A stretch of DNA of 64,000 nucleotides from Sphingomonas dokdonensis (GCF_002197685.1 NZ_NBBI01000004.1:310001-374000), one strand, 5' to 3'; shown: positions 44,340 through 54,255, counted from the stretch's first letter. Numbers and translations are program-made. Notes: a model not told the origin generated them from the sequence alone.

Positions 44340-46418
44340 TCACCAGATGCGAACGCGCTGATCCTTGGTAAGGTACAGCTTCTGCCCGGGACGAGCGCCG
44401 AACGCATCATACCAGGCATCGATGTTGCGCACGGTGTCAGTGCGCTGCATCCCCGGAGCGTGCGGATCGGACAGCAGTTGCTGGCGCAGCGCCGGCTCGC
44501 GATACTTGGTGCGCCACACCTGGCCATAGCCAAGATAGAAGCGCTGCTGCCCCGTCGTGCCGTCGAGCACCGGCGGCTTCTTGCCGGCGAGCGACAGCTG
44601 ATACGCGTCATAGGCGACCGTCAGACCGGCGAGATCTGCAATATTCTCGCCCAGCGTCAGCGCGCCCTGCACATGCTGACCCGGCAACGGCTCATAGGCA
44701 TCGAATTGCGCCACGAGACGGTCGGTAAAGGTCTTGAAACGCTCGACATCTTGCGGCGTCCACCAATCGGTCAGCTTGCCGGTCGCATCGTACTTGCGGC
44801 CCTGGTCGTCGAAATGGTGGCTGATTTCGTGCCCGATCACCACGCCGATCGCCCCGTAATTCACCGCCGGATCGGCCTTGGGGTCGAAGAACGGCGCTTG
44901 CAGGATCGCGGCGGGAAACACGATCTCGTTCATCGTCGGATTGGCATAAGCGTTGATCGTCATCGGCGTCATGAACCATTCGCCGCGATCGATCGGCTGA
45001 CCGATCTTGTTCAGATTGCGCTGAAATTCGAATTCGTTGGCGCGCGCGACATTGCCCACCAGATCGTCACGCCGGATCTCCAGCGCAGAATAGTCGCGCC
45101 ACTTGTCGGGATAACCAATCTTGGGCGTAAAGGCCGCCAGCTTCGCCAGCGCCTTCTGCTTGGTCTCGGGCGCCATCCACTCCAGCTTCTTCAGCCGCTC
45201 GCCCATCGCCGCGATGATGTTGCGCACCAGCGCATCCGCTGCCGCCTTTGATTCGGGCGGGAAGTAGCGCGCCACATAGACCCGGCCGAGATCCTCACCG
45301 ATCTGGCTGCTGACCAGGTCGACGCCGCGCTTCCAGCGCGCCTGCTGCTCGGGCGTGCCCGCCAGTTCGGTGCCGTAGAAGGCGAAGCGGGTGTCGTCGA
45401 ACGCCTTTGGCAGATAGCGCGCATAGCTCGACAGCATGCGCAGCAGCAGGTGATCCTTCAGCACCGGCAGCGGCGCGTCGGCCCAGACCTTCGCCTCACC
45501 GGTGAACGCGCTGGGCTGCGCCACGATCAGCGGTGCGTCGGTCGGGATGCCGGCCGCCTTGAAATAGCCGGCCCAGTCATAGCCTGGCGCCTTGGCGGCC
45601 AACTCGTCAAAGGTCATCTTGTTGTAGACCTTGTCGGCATCGCGGCTGTCGACACGCGACCAGTGCGCCTCGGCGATGTCGTGCTCCAGCTTCATCACCG
45701 CAGCGGCGCGCGCCTCGGCATCCGCTTCGCCGGCAAGCGTCAGCATTTTGGCGAGATATGCCTGATAGGCCGTGCGGTTCGCTGCCAGCTTGGCATCGTC
45801 CTTCAGGTAATAATCGCGGTCGGGCAGCCCCAGCCCTGCCTGGCCAAATACCACGGCATAGGTCTCGGGGTCCTTGTCGTCCTGGTTGACGTAGGTGCCG
45901 AAGAACGATTCGACTCCGCGCCGCTCCATGCGACCCGCCTCGGCAGCGAGCGCCTCCTTGGTCGGCGCCGCCTTGATCGCCGCGATCCACGGCTTCACCG
46001 GCGCGACCCCCTTGGCATTCACCGCCGCCTCATCAAGGAAGCTGGCGTAGAAATCGCCGGACTTGCTGCCTGCCTGGCGCATCTGCTCGTCGAGGATCGT
46101 GCGGGTCTGCTCGCGCGACAGATCCTGCAGCTTGTGGAACATGCCGTAAGAGGAGCGGTCCGCCGGAATCTGCGTGTTCTTGACCCAGGTGCCGCTCACA
46201 TAATCGAAGAAGTCGTCGCCGGGCGGCACGCTGGTATCGCGGCCGGCCATGTCGAAGCCGAAAGTGCCAATTTCAGGCGCATCGCCCTTGGCCGCGGCCG
46301 GGTGGATCGCCGCAGACTTGGTAGCGGCCGGCTTTTGCGCGGGCGGCGTAGCGGTCTGCGCGATCGCGGCCGCAGCCGTGGTGGAAAGGATGGCAGCTAG
46401 GATGAACGACGGACGCAT
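44340..46418 (-). CDS. Exported M13 family metallopeptidase (neprilysin-like)
   Basis: A 692-residue periplasmic endopeptidase. A Sec signal (to about AAAIAQ) is followed by the N-terminal M13 domain (GDDFFDYVSGTWVKNTQIPADRSSYGMF). The zinc site is HEISHHFDDQGRKYD, with ENIADLAGLTVAYDAY, NAYANP, and the terminal WYDAFGARPGQKLYL. Length matches the family. ATG 46418 is chosen over a longer frame. It is upstream of cckA by 57 nt, on the same strand, and could be cotranscribed. Confidence 0.92.
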   Translation of the reverse strand: MRPSFILAAILSTTAAAAIAQTATPPAQKPAATKSAAIHPAAAKGDAPEIGTFGFDMAGRDTSVPPGDDFFDYVSGTWVKNTQIPADRSSYGMFHKLQDLSREQTRTILDEQMRQAGSKSGDFYASFLDEAAVNAKGVAPVKPWIAAIKAAPTKEALAAEAGRMERRGVESFFGTYVNQDDKDPETYAVVFGQAGLGLPDRDYYLKDDAKLAANRTAYQAYLAKMLTLAGEADAEARAAAVMKLEHDIAEAHWSRVDSRDADKVYNKMTFDELAAKAPGYDWAGYFKAAGIPTDAPLIVAQPSAFTGEAKVWADAPLPVLKDHLLLRMLSSYARYLPKAFDDTRFAFYGTELAGTPEQQARWKRGVDLVSSQIGEDLGRVYVARYFPPESKAAADALVRNIIAAMGERLKKLEWMAPETKQKALAKLAAFTPKIGYPDKWRDYSALEIRRDDLVGNVARANEFEFQRNLNKIGQPIDRGEWFMTPMTINAYANPTMNEIVFPAAILQAPFFDPKADPAVNYGAIGVVIGHEISHHFDDQGRKYDATGKLTDWWTPQDVERFKTFTDRLVAQFDAYEPLPGQHVQGALTLGENIADLAGLTVAYDAYQLSLAGKKPPVLDGTTGQQRFYLGYGQVWRTKYREPALRQQLLSDPHAPGMQRTDTVRNIDAWYDAFGARPGQKLYLTKDQRVRIW

Positions 46419-46461
46419 GAACAATGGCCTTCGAGTAAGTGAAGGCACGTGTTCTATCCAG

Positions 46462-47046
46462 TTAAGACGCCTCGTCAATGTGGTCGCGTTTGTGACGATG
46501 CCGCCACTTGCGCGCGATCCAAAGCCGCCAGCCGACCGCCGACAGCGCGTATCCGGCGACGGACAGAACCACCGTCACGATCAGCAGCCCCAGCGCCGTC
46601 GCGGGCGCCGCGTCCGACATCAGCCACTGCATCCAGCTTGACTGCGCGGCATCCTGCGCCGCCTTGCTCACCGGATCACCAGGCAGTGCCTCGTCGAGGT
46701 GCAGCGCCCATTTGCCGATCCAATAGGCCAGCACCCACAGCGGCGGGGTGGTCACCGGATTGGTGATAAACGTGGTAAGCGCCGCCGCTGGGATATTTGC
46801 GCGCGTGGGTAGCGCCAGCATCGCGGAAAAGGGGATCTGCGCAACCGGGAACAGGATGCCCGTCACCATCCCCAGCGCGACACCGCGCGGCACCGAGCGG
46901 CGGGTGAAGCGCCACAATTCCGGCGCCAGCACCCGATGCGCGAACGGGCGCAGCAAGCGGCTGCTTTCCAACGACTCGCGCGTCGGCAGGTTTCGATGGC
47001 ACCATGCGGCACAGCGCTGCCAAAAGGTCAGCGCTCGCGTAGTCAT
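46462..47046 (-). CDS. DUF2062 domain membrane protein
   Basis: A 194-residue protein with three or four hydrophobic segments. It shows the DUF2062 pattern: RRSVPRGVALGMVTGILFPVAQIPFSAMLA, then TRANIPAAALTTFITNPVTTPPLWVLAYWIG. Function of the family is unknown; membrane location is likely. Its ATG overlaps the smpB stop by one base (TGATG), so it is translationally coupled to smpB. Confidence 0.88.
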   Translation of the reverse strand: MTTRALTFWQRCAAWCHRNLPTRESLESSRLLRPFAHRVLAPELWRFTRRSVPRGVALGMVTGILFPVAQIPFSAMLALPTRANIPAAALTTFITNPVTTPPLWVLAYWIGKWALHLDEALPGDPVSKAAQDAAQSSWMQWLMSDAAPATALGLLIVTVVLSVAGYALSAVGWRLWIARKWRHRHKRDHIDEAS

Positions 47047-47528
47047 CAGCCGCGCTCACGCATCAGGCGACCGGCCTCGCGCTTCCAGTCGCGCTCCTTG
47101 ATGGCATCGCGCTTATCGTGCGCCTTGCGGCCCTTTGCGAGTGCGAGTTCCACCTTCGCCCGGCCCTGCGAGTTGAAATACACCATCAGCGGCACAAGCG
47201 TCATGCCCTCGCGCGCCACGGCGCCGTGCAGCTTTCGAACCTCGCGCTCATGAAGCAGCAGTTTACGCGGGCGCTTCGGCTCGTGGTTGAAACGGTTGCC
47301 GTGGCTGAATTCGGGCACGTTTGAATTGATCAGCCAAACGCCGCCCTCACCGACCTCGGCGTAGCTTTCCGCGATCGATCCCTCGCCAAAGCGGAGGCTC
47401 TTTACCTCGGTACCGGTCAGGACGATGCCGGCCTCATACGTCGTGTCGATCGAATAATCGAAACGCGCGCGGCGGTTCTCGGCGACGATCTTCTTCTTGT
47501 CGAAGGTGGCGGGTTTGGGGCGTGACAT
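47046..47528 (-). CDS. smpB: SsrA-binding protein SmpB
   Basis: A 160-residue partner of tmRNA in rescuing stalled ribosomes. Family motifs are [35 protein letters not shown], and the basic C-terminal tail ([20 protein letters not shown]) that enters the mRNA channel. Length is typical. The tmRNA gene itself is not in the window. It is followed by the DUF2062 gene and lies downstream of dapA and a small ORF. Confidence 0.97.
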   Translation of the reverse strand: MSRPKPATFDKKKIVAENRRARFDYSIDTTYEAGIVLTGTEVKSLRFGEGSIAESYAEVGEGGVWLINSNVPEFSHGNRFNHEPKRPRKLLLHEREVRKLHGAVAREGMTLVPLMVYFNSQGRAKVELALAKGRKAHDKRDAIKERDWKREAGRLMRERG

Positions 47529-47576
47529 GGACGGGGCGATGTAGGGTGTCAGGGCGCGTGTGGGAAGGCGGCGTTT

Positions 47577-47897
47577 TCAGCGCTTCTTGCCGCCAATCGG
47601 GATGCGCAGGCGGATCATCGCACGGTTGACCGGCGCGCCTTGCGCGTCCGCCGCCTGCTCGGCCTCCATCGCAACGGTTCCAACGCCGTTGATGGCAGTT
47701 TCCGCTTTCGGGGGTGTGCGTTCAGGCGTGTAACGATCGGCAAGAGGCTTTAGTCGCAAACCGCCGTTTGGCCGCGCGCAAACGATGATTTCCTCACCCG
47801 GCTGCGCCACCGGGCACGGGCGCTCCACCTTTACCGGCTTGGTCGGAGCGGGTGGCCCTGCAACCGCCTGCATCGCGAGCATCATCCATGCCGGCAC
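47577..47897 (-). CDS. Small possibly exported protein, function unknown
   Basis: A 106-residue protein starting at GTG 47897 with GGGAG upstream. A short hydrophobic N-terminus (MMLAMQAVAG) may be a weak signal. The segment CPVAQPGEEIIVCARPNGGLRL, with two Cys, is a pattern I associate with hypothetical proteins of sphingomonads. It sits between dapA and smpB on the same strand and is likely cotranscribed. No enzymatic motif is seen. Confidence 0.65.
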   Translation of the reverse strand: MPAWMMLAMQAVAGPPAPTKPVKVERPCPVAQPGEEIIVCARPNGGLRLKPLADRYTPERTPPKAETAINGVGTVAMEAEQAADAQGAPVNRAMIRLRIPIGGKKR

Positions 47898-47980
47898 GCC
47901 GCTCTCCCGTGAATCGGCTGGGATCGTGTCGGAGAATTGCGGCCAGATTTAGAAGCGCATTATGGCGTCAGGAGGAAATC

Positions 47981-48856
47981 CTACAGCAGCCCCGCCCGCT
48001 GCAATCCGGCGTCCACCGCCGCCCGGCTTGCCTCGCCCGGCCATGTCATCGGCAGACGCAGCCCTTGCGGGAACTCCGGCCGGACCTTGCTCATGGCATA
48101 TTTCACCGGGCCGGGAGAGGCATCGGTGAACAAGGCGGTGTGCAGCGCGAACAAGCGGTCGTGCAGCCCAAGCGCCTTCGCTCCGGTGCCCGCCGCCTGC
48201 GCCTCGGCGCAAAGTCGCGGCGCGACGTTGGCCGTCACGGAAATGCAGCCCACTCCGCCCATCGCATTGAAGGCCAGCGCGAGATCGTCATTGCCAGACA
48301 ATTGGCAGAAATCGTCGCCCAACGCCGCACGGTGCTGCGATACGCGCTGCAACACGCCCGACGCGTCCTTCACGCCGACAAATACCTTCGGAAATGCCTT
48401 CACGATCCGGATCAGCGTTTCCGGCTGGATGTCCGTCACCGTGCGCGCCGGCACATTGTAGAGCACGATCGGCAGCGGCGAGGTTGGCGCCAGCGCAGCG
48501 AAGTGCTGGTAAATTCCTTCCTGCGAGGGGCGATTGTAATAGGGCGGCACCATCAGCGCCGCGTCCGCTCCGGCCTCCTTCGCTGCAGAAATATTTGCCG
48601 CCGCAACGCGCGTATCGTTCGAGCCTGCGCCCGCGATCACCGGCACGCGCCCGCGCGCCTGGTCGACGCAGACCCGCACAATGGCGAAATGCTCGTCCTT
48701 CGCCAGCGTCGCGGCCTCCCCCGTGGTGCCGCACGGCACCAATGCCGAGGAGCCTTCGCTGATCTGCCACTCGATCAGCTCTCGATAGGCGCGCTCGACG
48801 AACCGGCCGTCACTGTCGAACGGCGTGACGAGCGCCGGGATCGATCCGGAAAACAT
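47981..48856 (-). CDS. dapA: 4-hydroxy-tetrahydrodipicolinate synthase
   Basis: A 291-residue aldolase-fold enzyme condensing pyruvate with aspartate semialdehyde for lysine and diaminopimelate. Motifs are ALVTPF, ALVPCGTTGEAATL, PYYNRPSQEGIYQHF, LYNVPARTV (catalytic Tyr region), VGVKDASG with the Schiff-base Lys, and GGVGCISVTANV. ATG 48856 follows AGGAGC. The longer open frame overlaps the divergent slt gene and is not used. Confidence 0.95.
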   Translation of the reverse strand: MFSGSIPALVTPFDSDGRFVERAYRELIEWQISEGSSALVPCGTTGEAATLAKDEHFAIVRVCVDQARGRVPVIAGAGSNDTRVAAANISAAKEAGADAALMVPPYYNRPSQEGIYQHFAALAPTSPLPIVLYNVPARTVTDIQPETLIRIVKAFPKVFVGVKDASGVLQRVSQHRAALGDDFCQLSGNDDLALAFNAMGGVGCISVTANVAPRLCAEAQAAGTGAKALGLHDRLFALHTALFTDASPGPVKYAMSKVRPEFPQGLRLPMTWPGEASRAAVDAGLQRAGLL

Positions 48857-48932
48857 GTGTTGCTCCTGAAACGGGATGTGGTGCGTTGGGTCGTTCAGGA
48901 CAGATACGGGTTGCCTGGCTATTCTGTCCACA

Positions 48933-50951
48933 ATGGTGACTGGATTGAGGGCAGGGGCATTGATCGCATTAGCATTGGGTTTGGGCGCGGCGCTGCTCGT
49001 CGCGCAGGATGAGGCTGCGCGAACGCGCGCCGCCAACATGATGGCGCAGGGGCAGCCGGCTGGCGCCGCCACGGTGTCGGCCGCGAGCAACGCGGATCTG
49101 GCGGCGGCGTTGGCGCAATGGCGCGCGTTGCAGCAAACCGATTCGCTGCCCTTCGACAGCTATGCCGGCTTTCTGATGGCCCACCCCGACTGGCCGAACG
49201 AAGCTGCCAACCGCCGCGCCGCCGAGCGGCAGGCGGGCAACGGTTATGCCGCGCCGGCCAATGTGGTGGCGTTCTTCCGGCGCTACCCTCCCCTCACCGC
49301 CGCCGGTGCCGTGGCGCAGGCTAAGGCGCTTCAGGCCACCGGCGCGACGAACGAGGCTTACGCCGCCGCGCGCAATGCCTGGCGTCGCGGCGCGCTGTCG
49401 TCGGCTGACGAGACGACGCTCCTCACCAATTTCGCCGGCGCGCTGCGTCCCGAAGATCACGACGCGCGAATGGACGCGTTGTTGTGGCAGGGATCGACGA
49501 CCGCCGCCGCCCGGCAGATCTCGCTCACCTCCCCTGCTCGCCGCCCACTTTTCGACGCGCGGCTCGCCTTTCGTACCAAGGCCGAATCCGCCTCTGCGCT
49601 GGCGGCAGCGAACGATGCCGCTGGCGCAACCGACGCCGGCTATGTCGCCGACAAGGCGACCTGGCTGCGCAACAGCGGGGCAAGCGCCAGCGCGCGATCG
49701 TGGCTGGCGCGCACCCGGCAGCCCGGCATGGCGCTGCCCGGCGATGTGGAAGAATTCTACGAGGTGTTGCTGACCAACGCGCGCGCCGCATCGGCGGACA
49801 ACCAGCATCAGCTGGCCTATGACATCGCGCGGCAGGTCGATGACGCATATTCGGCCGGCACCGACGTATCGAAAAAACCGTATGGCGAGCGCGACGACTA
49901 TACCAGTCTTGTCTGGCTCGCCGGCCAGACGGCGATGAAGCAGCTGGGCCGCCCGGCCGATGCGATGACGATGTTCGATCGCTACGGCCGTGGCAGCCAG
50001 TCGCCGCAGACGCGGGCGAAGGGCTTCTACTGGGCCGGTCGCGCCGCCGAAGCGGCAGGGCGCAGCGCCGATGCGACAGCCTTCTTCAACCGGGCCGCCG
50101 GCTACCGCGACCAATTCTATGGTCAGCTGTCGCTGGAGCATCTCCGCCGGCCGCTGGCCGCGCCGCAGGACGTGGCTGCCCCGGCAATCGATCCCGCGAC
50201 GCGCCAGGCGTTCCTGAATCGTGAAACGGTGCGCGCCGCGCAGTTCCTTGGATCGATCGGCCAATATCAGGACCAGACCGCCTTTGTGCGGACCATCGCG
50301 GCCGACGTGGAAAGCGATGCCGATCATTTCCTCGCGGAAGAGCTATCCCGCTCGCTCCGCCGCCCCGATCTGGCAGTGATCGTCGGCCGCAAGGCGATGC
50401 AGAACGACCAGACCGAATATAGTGCGATCGCCTTCCCCACCGTGTCGATCCCGTCCGGCTACGACAATCAATGGACGATGATCCACGCAATTGCGCGGCA
50501 GGAAAGCCAGTTTGACCGTGCCGCCGTTTCGCACGCCGGCGCGCGCGGGCTGATGCAGCTGATGCCGGGCACCGCGCGCGAACAGGCGGGAAAGATGGGC
50601 TTGTCCTACGAACCCGGCCGGCTGACCACCGACACTAACTATAACACGCAGCTCGGCTCGGGCTATTTCCAGCGCATCTTCGGCATCTACGGCAGCTACC
50701 CGCTGGCGATCGCGGCCTATAATGCCGGGCCGGGCAACGTGAACAAATGGCTGCGCGCCAACGGCGATCCGCGCACCAGTGCGATCGACATGGTCGATTG
50801 GATCGAGGCAATCCCCTATATGGAGACGCGCAACTACGTGCAGCGCGTGCTGGAAAATGCCGTGGTGTACGACCTGATGAACCCGCCACGCGCCAAGAGC
50901 CGAGGCCCGGCCAACCTTAGCTGGTACATGGGCCGCAACCGCACCGGCTGA
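48933..50951 (+). CDS. slt: Soluble lytic murein transglycosylase (Slt70-like)
   Basis: A 672-residue periplasmic enzyme that cleaves peptidoglycan to 1,6-anhydro products. The signal region is residues 1-22. A long Ala-rich helical superhelix (to about 500) precedes the C-terminal catalytic domain: catalytic Glu in RQESQFD, HAGARGLMQLMPGTA, AAYNAGPGNVNKWL and TRNYVQRVLEN. The C-terminus is shorter than some Slts but complete. It is divergent from dapA. Confidence 0.92.
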   Translation: MVTGLRAGALIALALGLGAALLVAQDEAARTRAANMMAQGQPAGAATVSAASNADLAAALAQWRALQQTDSLPFDSYAGFLMAHPDWPNEAANRRAAERQAGNGYAAPANVVAFFRRYPPLTAAGAVAQAKALQATGATNEAYAAARNAWRRGALSSADETTLLTNFAGALRPEDHDARMDALLWQGSTTAAARQISLTSPARRPLFDARLAFRTKAESASALAAANDAAGATDAGYVADKATWLRNSGASASARSWLARTRQPGMALPGDVEEFYEVLLTNARAASADNQHQLAYDIARQVDDAYSAGTDVSKKPYGERDDYTSLVWLAGQTAMKQLGRPADAMTMFDRYGRGSQSPQTRAKGFYWAGRAAEAAGRSADATAFFNRAAGYRDQFYGQLSLEHLRRPLAAPQDVAAPAIDPATRQAFLNRETVRAAQFLGSIGQYQDQTAFVRTIAADVESDADHFLAEELSRSLRRPDLAVIVGRKAMQNDQTEYSAIAFPTVSIPSGYDNQWTMIHAIARQESQFDRAAVSHAGARGLMQLMPGTAREQAGKMGLSYEPGRLTTDTNYNTQLGSGYFQRIFGIYGSYPLAIAAYNAGPGNVNKWLRANGDPRTSAIDMVDWIEAIPYMETRNYVQRVLENAVVYDLMNPPRAKSRGPANLSWYMGRNRTG

Positions 50952-51000
50952 TACACTGCCGCGGGTGCATCGCGGCAGCGGCCTGTGTAGAGCTGCCGCG

Positions 51001-51483
51001 ATGGATCGCCCCAATTACATCACCCCTACCGGCTATGCCGCGCTGCGCGCCGAATATGATCAGCTGTTCGCCAAGGAGCGCCCGGCGCTGGTCGAGACGA
51101 TCGCCTGGGCCGCCGGTAACGGCGACCGCTCCGAAAACGGCGATTACATTTACGGCCGCAAGCGCTTGCGTGAGATCGACCGGCGGCTCGGTTTCCTCTC
51201 GCGTCGGATGAAGGCGGCCAAGGTGGTCGATCCCGCACAGGCGCCCGATCGTACCCGCATCTTCTTCGGCGCCACCGTTACCATCGCCGACGAGGACGAC
51301 CAGCACCGCACCTTGACTTTGGTGGGTGACGACGAAGCGGACGCCGCACAAGGGCGCGTTGGGTGGAATGCGCCCCTCGCCCGCGCGCTGCGCACTGCCG
51401 CCATCGGTGACCTCCGTCGCGTCACCTTGCCCGCCGGCGAAAAGGAATATGAGGTGCTCGCTATCAGCTATCCGGCGGCCTGA
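51001..51483 (+). CDS. greB: Transcription elongation factor GreB
   Basis: A 160-residue factor that stimulates transcript cleavage by backtracked RNA polymerase. The coiled coil carries the acidic tip region (GDRSENGDYIYGRKRLREIDRRLGFL), with the YIYGKKRLREIDRR-like pattern distinguishing GreB from GreA. The FKBP-like C-terminal domain follows. ATG 51001 has weak SD but starts the conserved NYITPTGYAALRAEYDQL. It is 49 nt downstream of slt. Confidence 0.93.
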   Translation: MDRPNYITPTGYAALRAEYDQLFAKERPALVETIAWAAGNGDRSENGDYIYGRKRLREIDRRLGFLSRRMKAAKVVDPAQAPDRTRIFFGATVTIADEDDQHRTLTLVGDDEADAAQGRVGWNAPLARALRTAAIGDLRRVTLPAGEKEYEVLAISYPAA

Positions 51484-51532
51484 CGAAACCCCGACCCGCC
51501 CGGCCCGTTCTCCTATTCGTAAGGAGAAGAAA

Positions 51533-51775
51533 ATGGCCGAGAACAACCGCACCGAAACCGCTCGCGACAACGACGACAAGGATCTGATCGAGGGCATGAT
51601 CCCCAAGGGCACGGCGCAGACCGGCACCAGCGGCGGCGCACTGGCGCGCGACGTCGGCTCGCAGGCCGACATGGAGCGCCTCGAGGATCCCGACGGCACC
51701 ACCCGCGCCACCAAGCAGGACGACATCAACGCCGATGTCGCGGTGCCGAGCGACCGTCGCGGCAGCAACGGCTGA
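51533..51775 (+). CDS. Small hydrophilic protein, function unknown
   Basis: An 80-residue, highly charged protein (Asp, Arg, Thr, Gly rich) without hydrophobic segments, probably disordered. AAGGAG eight nt upstream of ATG 51533 is a strong ribosome site. The longer frame upstream overlaps greB. Composition and setting recall the protein at 33798, but I see no clear homologous stretch. It could be a stress-related hydrophilin; this is a guess. Confidence 0.65.
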   Translation: MAENNRTETARDNDDKDLIEGMIPKGTAQTGTSGGALARDVGSQADMERLEDPDGTTRATKQDDINADVAVPSDRRGSNG

Positions 51776-51799
51776 TTGACGTGGGGGAGCGCAGCGTCG

Positions 51800-52630
51800 A
51801 TGGCCGTCGCCATGGCGACTGACGACACCCCCACCCGCAACATCGCCCTCTTGATCGACGCGGACAACGCGAGTTGGCATGCGATCGACCCGGTGCTGAC
51901 CGTTCTCGCCGAGCTGGGAACGGTCAACATCCGGCGGGTTTACGGTAATTGGTCGAAGCCAGCGCTGAGCGGCTGGCGCGACATGACGATCAAACACGGC
52001 ATCGAGCCACAGCAGCAGTTCGACATCACCAAGGGCAAGAATGCCACGGACATGAAGATGACGATCGACGCGATGGACCTGCTGTTCCGCGGGCGCGTCG
52101 AAGGGTTCGGCATCATGTCGTCGGACAGCGACTTCATGCCGCTCGCCACCCGGCTGCGGCAGGATGGCCTGCCCGTCTATGGCTTCGGTCAGGCCAAGAC
52201 GCCCGAGGGCTTTAAGCGCGCCTGCACCCGCTTCATCGACGTCGACAAACTGATGGACGCCGAAGAGGAAAGCGCGAAGCCAACCTCCCCGCCTAATCCG
52301 TCGAAGGAAGCACAGGCCGCGCCCGCCAACGGCAAGGAACCGGCCGCGGCGCCGACACCCCCTGCCACGACCGAGCCGGCGCCGAGCGACGGCCCCGCAC
52401 GGATCGACGACGAACTGGTCAAGCTTTTGATCGACGCTTATTCCGCGGTGAAACGCGATGAAAAGGGTTTCGTCAGCCTATCCGCCATGGGCCAGCTCGC
52501 CGCCAACCGATCGAGCTTCGACGTCCGCAACTATGGATACAAGCGCTTGTCGGACCTGATCGCCGCGGTGCCCAATTTCCATACCGAGCGGCGTGAGGAC
52601 GGCCGCGTATTTGTGCGTAGGGTGCGTTGA
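51800..52630 (+). CDS. NYN domain protein with C-terminal OST-HTH/LOTUS domain
   Basis: A 276-residue protein of the LabA/DUF88 type. The PIN-like NYN domain (about 10-155) shows ALLIDADNASW, RVYGNW, KGKNATDMKMTIDAMDLL and GIMSSDSDFMPLATRLRQDG, with acidic residues for a metal-dependent nuclease. After a Pro/Ala-rich linker comes an OST-HTH-like domain (ELVKLLIDAYSAV ... SSFDVRNYGYKRLSDLI), which binds RNA in other proteins. ATG 51800 is chosen; 51812 is an alternative. Its stop overlaps the M28 start. Confidence 0.88.
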   Translation: MAVAMATDDTPTRNIALLIDADNASWHAIDPVLTVLAELGTVNIRRVYGNWSKPALSGWRDMTIKHGIEPQQQFDITKGKNATDMKMTIDAMDLLFRGRVEGFGIMSSDSDFMPLATRLRQDGLPVYGFGQAKTPEGFKRACTRFIDVDKLMDAEEESAKPTSPPNPSKEAQAAPANGKEPAAAPTPPATTEPAPSDGPARIDDELVKLLIDAYSAVKRDEKGFVSLSAMGQLAANRSSFDVRNYGYKRLSDLIAAVPNFHTERREDGRVFVRRVR

Positions 52631-54255
52631 TGAAAAACAAGATTGCCTATCTCCTGCCGCTCGTCGCGATCGCGGCAGCCAACCCGCCCAAGACCGATCC
52701 GGCAAAGCTGTCGGCAATGACTAGGGAGCTTGCGTCGGACGCCTATGGCGGCCGCGCACCGGGCACAGACGGTGAAACCAAGACGATCGATTGGGCGATC
52801 GCGCGTTTCAAGGCGCTGGGGCTTGAGCCCGCCGGTCCGAACGGCGCCTGGACGCAGAAGGTGCCGCTGATCCATACGCGCCTCGGCGATGGTCCGGTCA
52901 GCTTCGGCGCGACCCAGCTGAAGCAGGGCACCGACGTCGCGCTCACCACGGTGCGCGCCGATCCAGCGGTTTCGATCGAGAATGCGCCACTCGTCTTCGT
53001 CGGTTATGGTGTCAACGCACCCGAAGCAAAGTGGAACGATTTCAAGGGAGCCGACCTGAAGGGCAAGGTCGCGGTCTTCCTGGTCAACGATCCCGATTTC
53101 GAGGCACCCGAGGGCGTCGATGCGAAGGGCCGCTTCGGCGGCAAGCGGATGACCTATTACGGTCGCTGGACCTACAAATATGAGGAAGCGGCACGCCGCG
53201 GTGCGGTCGGCGCGCTGATCGTCCACGACACGGCCGGTGCCGGCTATCCCTGGTCCACCGCCAATGCCTCTAACGGCGAGAACTATGACATCGTGCGCGG
53301 TCCCGAGGACCAGCGCATCGCGCTCCAGGGCTGGCTGTCGGGCGAGGCAGCGAACCGCGTCTTCGCCGCCGAGGGGCTCGATCTCACAGCATTGCGCCAG
53401 CAGGCCCGCTCCGCAACCTTCCGCCCGATCACCATGAAGGCGCGCTTCACCGCGAAGCTGCCAGTCACCGTCGAGCGGATCGAGAGCGCCAACGTCCTCG
53501 CCAAGATCCCGGGCAAGGTAAAACCGGACGAAACCGTCCAGTTCGCCGCGCACTGGGACGCTTATGGTGAAGGTCCGCCCGATGCGCAGGGCCGAACCAT
53601 CCGCCCCGGCGCGAATGACGATGCGCTCGGCGTCGCCGGCGTTATGGAGCTCGCCCGCCTGTTCAAGGCCGGCCCCGCGCCAGACCGCACGCTCGTCTTC
53701 GCGCTGTGGACTGCCGAGGAGCGCGGCCTGCTCGGCTCCGAATGGTACGCCACCCGCCCCACCGCGCCGCTGGAGAAAACCGTCGCCAATCTGACGCTCG
53801 ACATCCTCCAGACCGCCGGCGAGGCGAAGGACGTGATCCTCGTCGGTGCCGGCCAGTCCTCGCTACAGGATCTACTGACCGAGGCGGCGCGCGCACAGAA
53901 CCGCGTCGTCACCCCGGAGGAAGCCAGCGAACGCGGCCTCTTCTATCGCGCCGATCATTTCTCGGTTGTCCGCCGCGGCGTGCCCGCGCTACAGCTGATG
54001 GCGCTCGGCGGCGCGAGCGACATGCGCGAAGGCGGCCGCGCGGCGGGGCAGAAGTGGCTCGACGCCTATATGGCCTGCTACCACAAGACCTGTGACGCCT
54101 GGGCGCCCGACTGGAACTTCACCGGGGCGGCGCAGGACGTCGATCTGTTCTACGCCATGGGCAAGCGGCTCTCGAAGGCGGGTGTCTGGCCCGAATGGCG
54201 GCCCGCCTCCGAATTCCGCGCGATCCGCGACAATAGCGCCGATCAGCGCCAGTAA
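52630..54255 (+). CDS. Exported M28 family metallopeptidase with PA domain
   Basis: A 541-residue zinc aminopeptidase or glutaminyl cyclase-like protein. A short signal (LLPLVAIAAA) is followed by a PA-type insert around residues 120-230 (VFVGYGVNAPEAKWNDF, GKVAVFLVNDPDF). The catalytic domain has His/Asp in FAAHWDAYG, Asp in GANDDALGVAGVMELA, and Glu pair in WTAEERGLLGSEWY. The start ATG 52630 shares bases with the NYN gene stop (TGATG). It ends at a strong bidirectional terminator. Confidence 0.9.
   Translation: MKNKIAYLLPLVAIAAANPPKTDPAKLSAMTRELASDAYGGRAPGTDGETKTIDWAIARFKALGLEPAGPNGAWTQKVPLIHTRLGDGPVSFGATQLKQGTDVALTTVRADPAVSIENAPLVFVGYGVNAPEAKWNDFKGADLKGKVAVFLVNDPDFEAPEGVDAKGRFGGKRMTYYGRWTYKYEEAARRGAVGALIVHDTAGAGYPWSTANASNGENYDIVRGPEDQRIALQGWLSGEAANRVFAAEGLDLTALRQQARSATFRPITMKARFTAKLPVTVERIESANVLAKIPGKVKPDETVQFAAHWDAYGEGPPDAQGRTIRPGANDDALGVAGVMELARLFKAGPAPDRTLVFALWTAEERGLLGSEWYATRPTAPLEKTVANLTLDILQTAGEAKDVILVGAGQSSLQDLLTEAARAQNRVVTPEEASERGLFYRADHFSVVRRGVPALQLMALGGASDMREGGRAAGQKWLDAYMACYHKTCDAWAPDWNFTGAAQDVDLFYAMGKRLSKAGVWPEWRPASEFRAIRDNSADQRQ

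Noticed and set aside
51326..51532. N-terminal extension of the small ORF at 51533
   Set aside because: It overlaps greB in another frame, while AAGGAG and ATG 51533 define a clear start.
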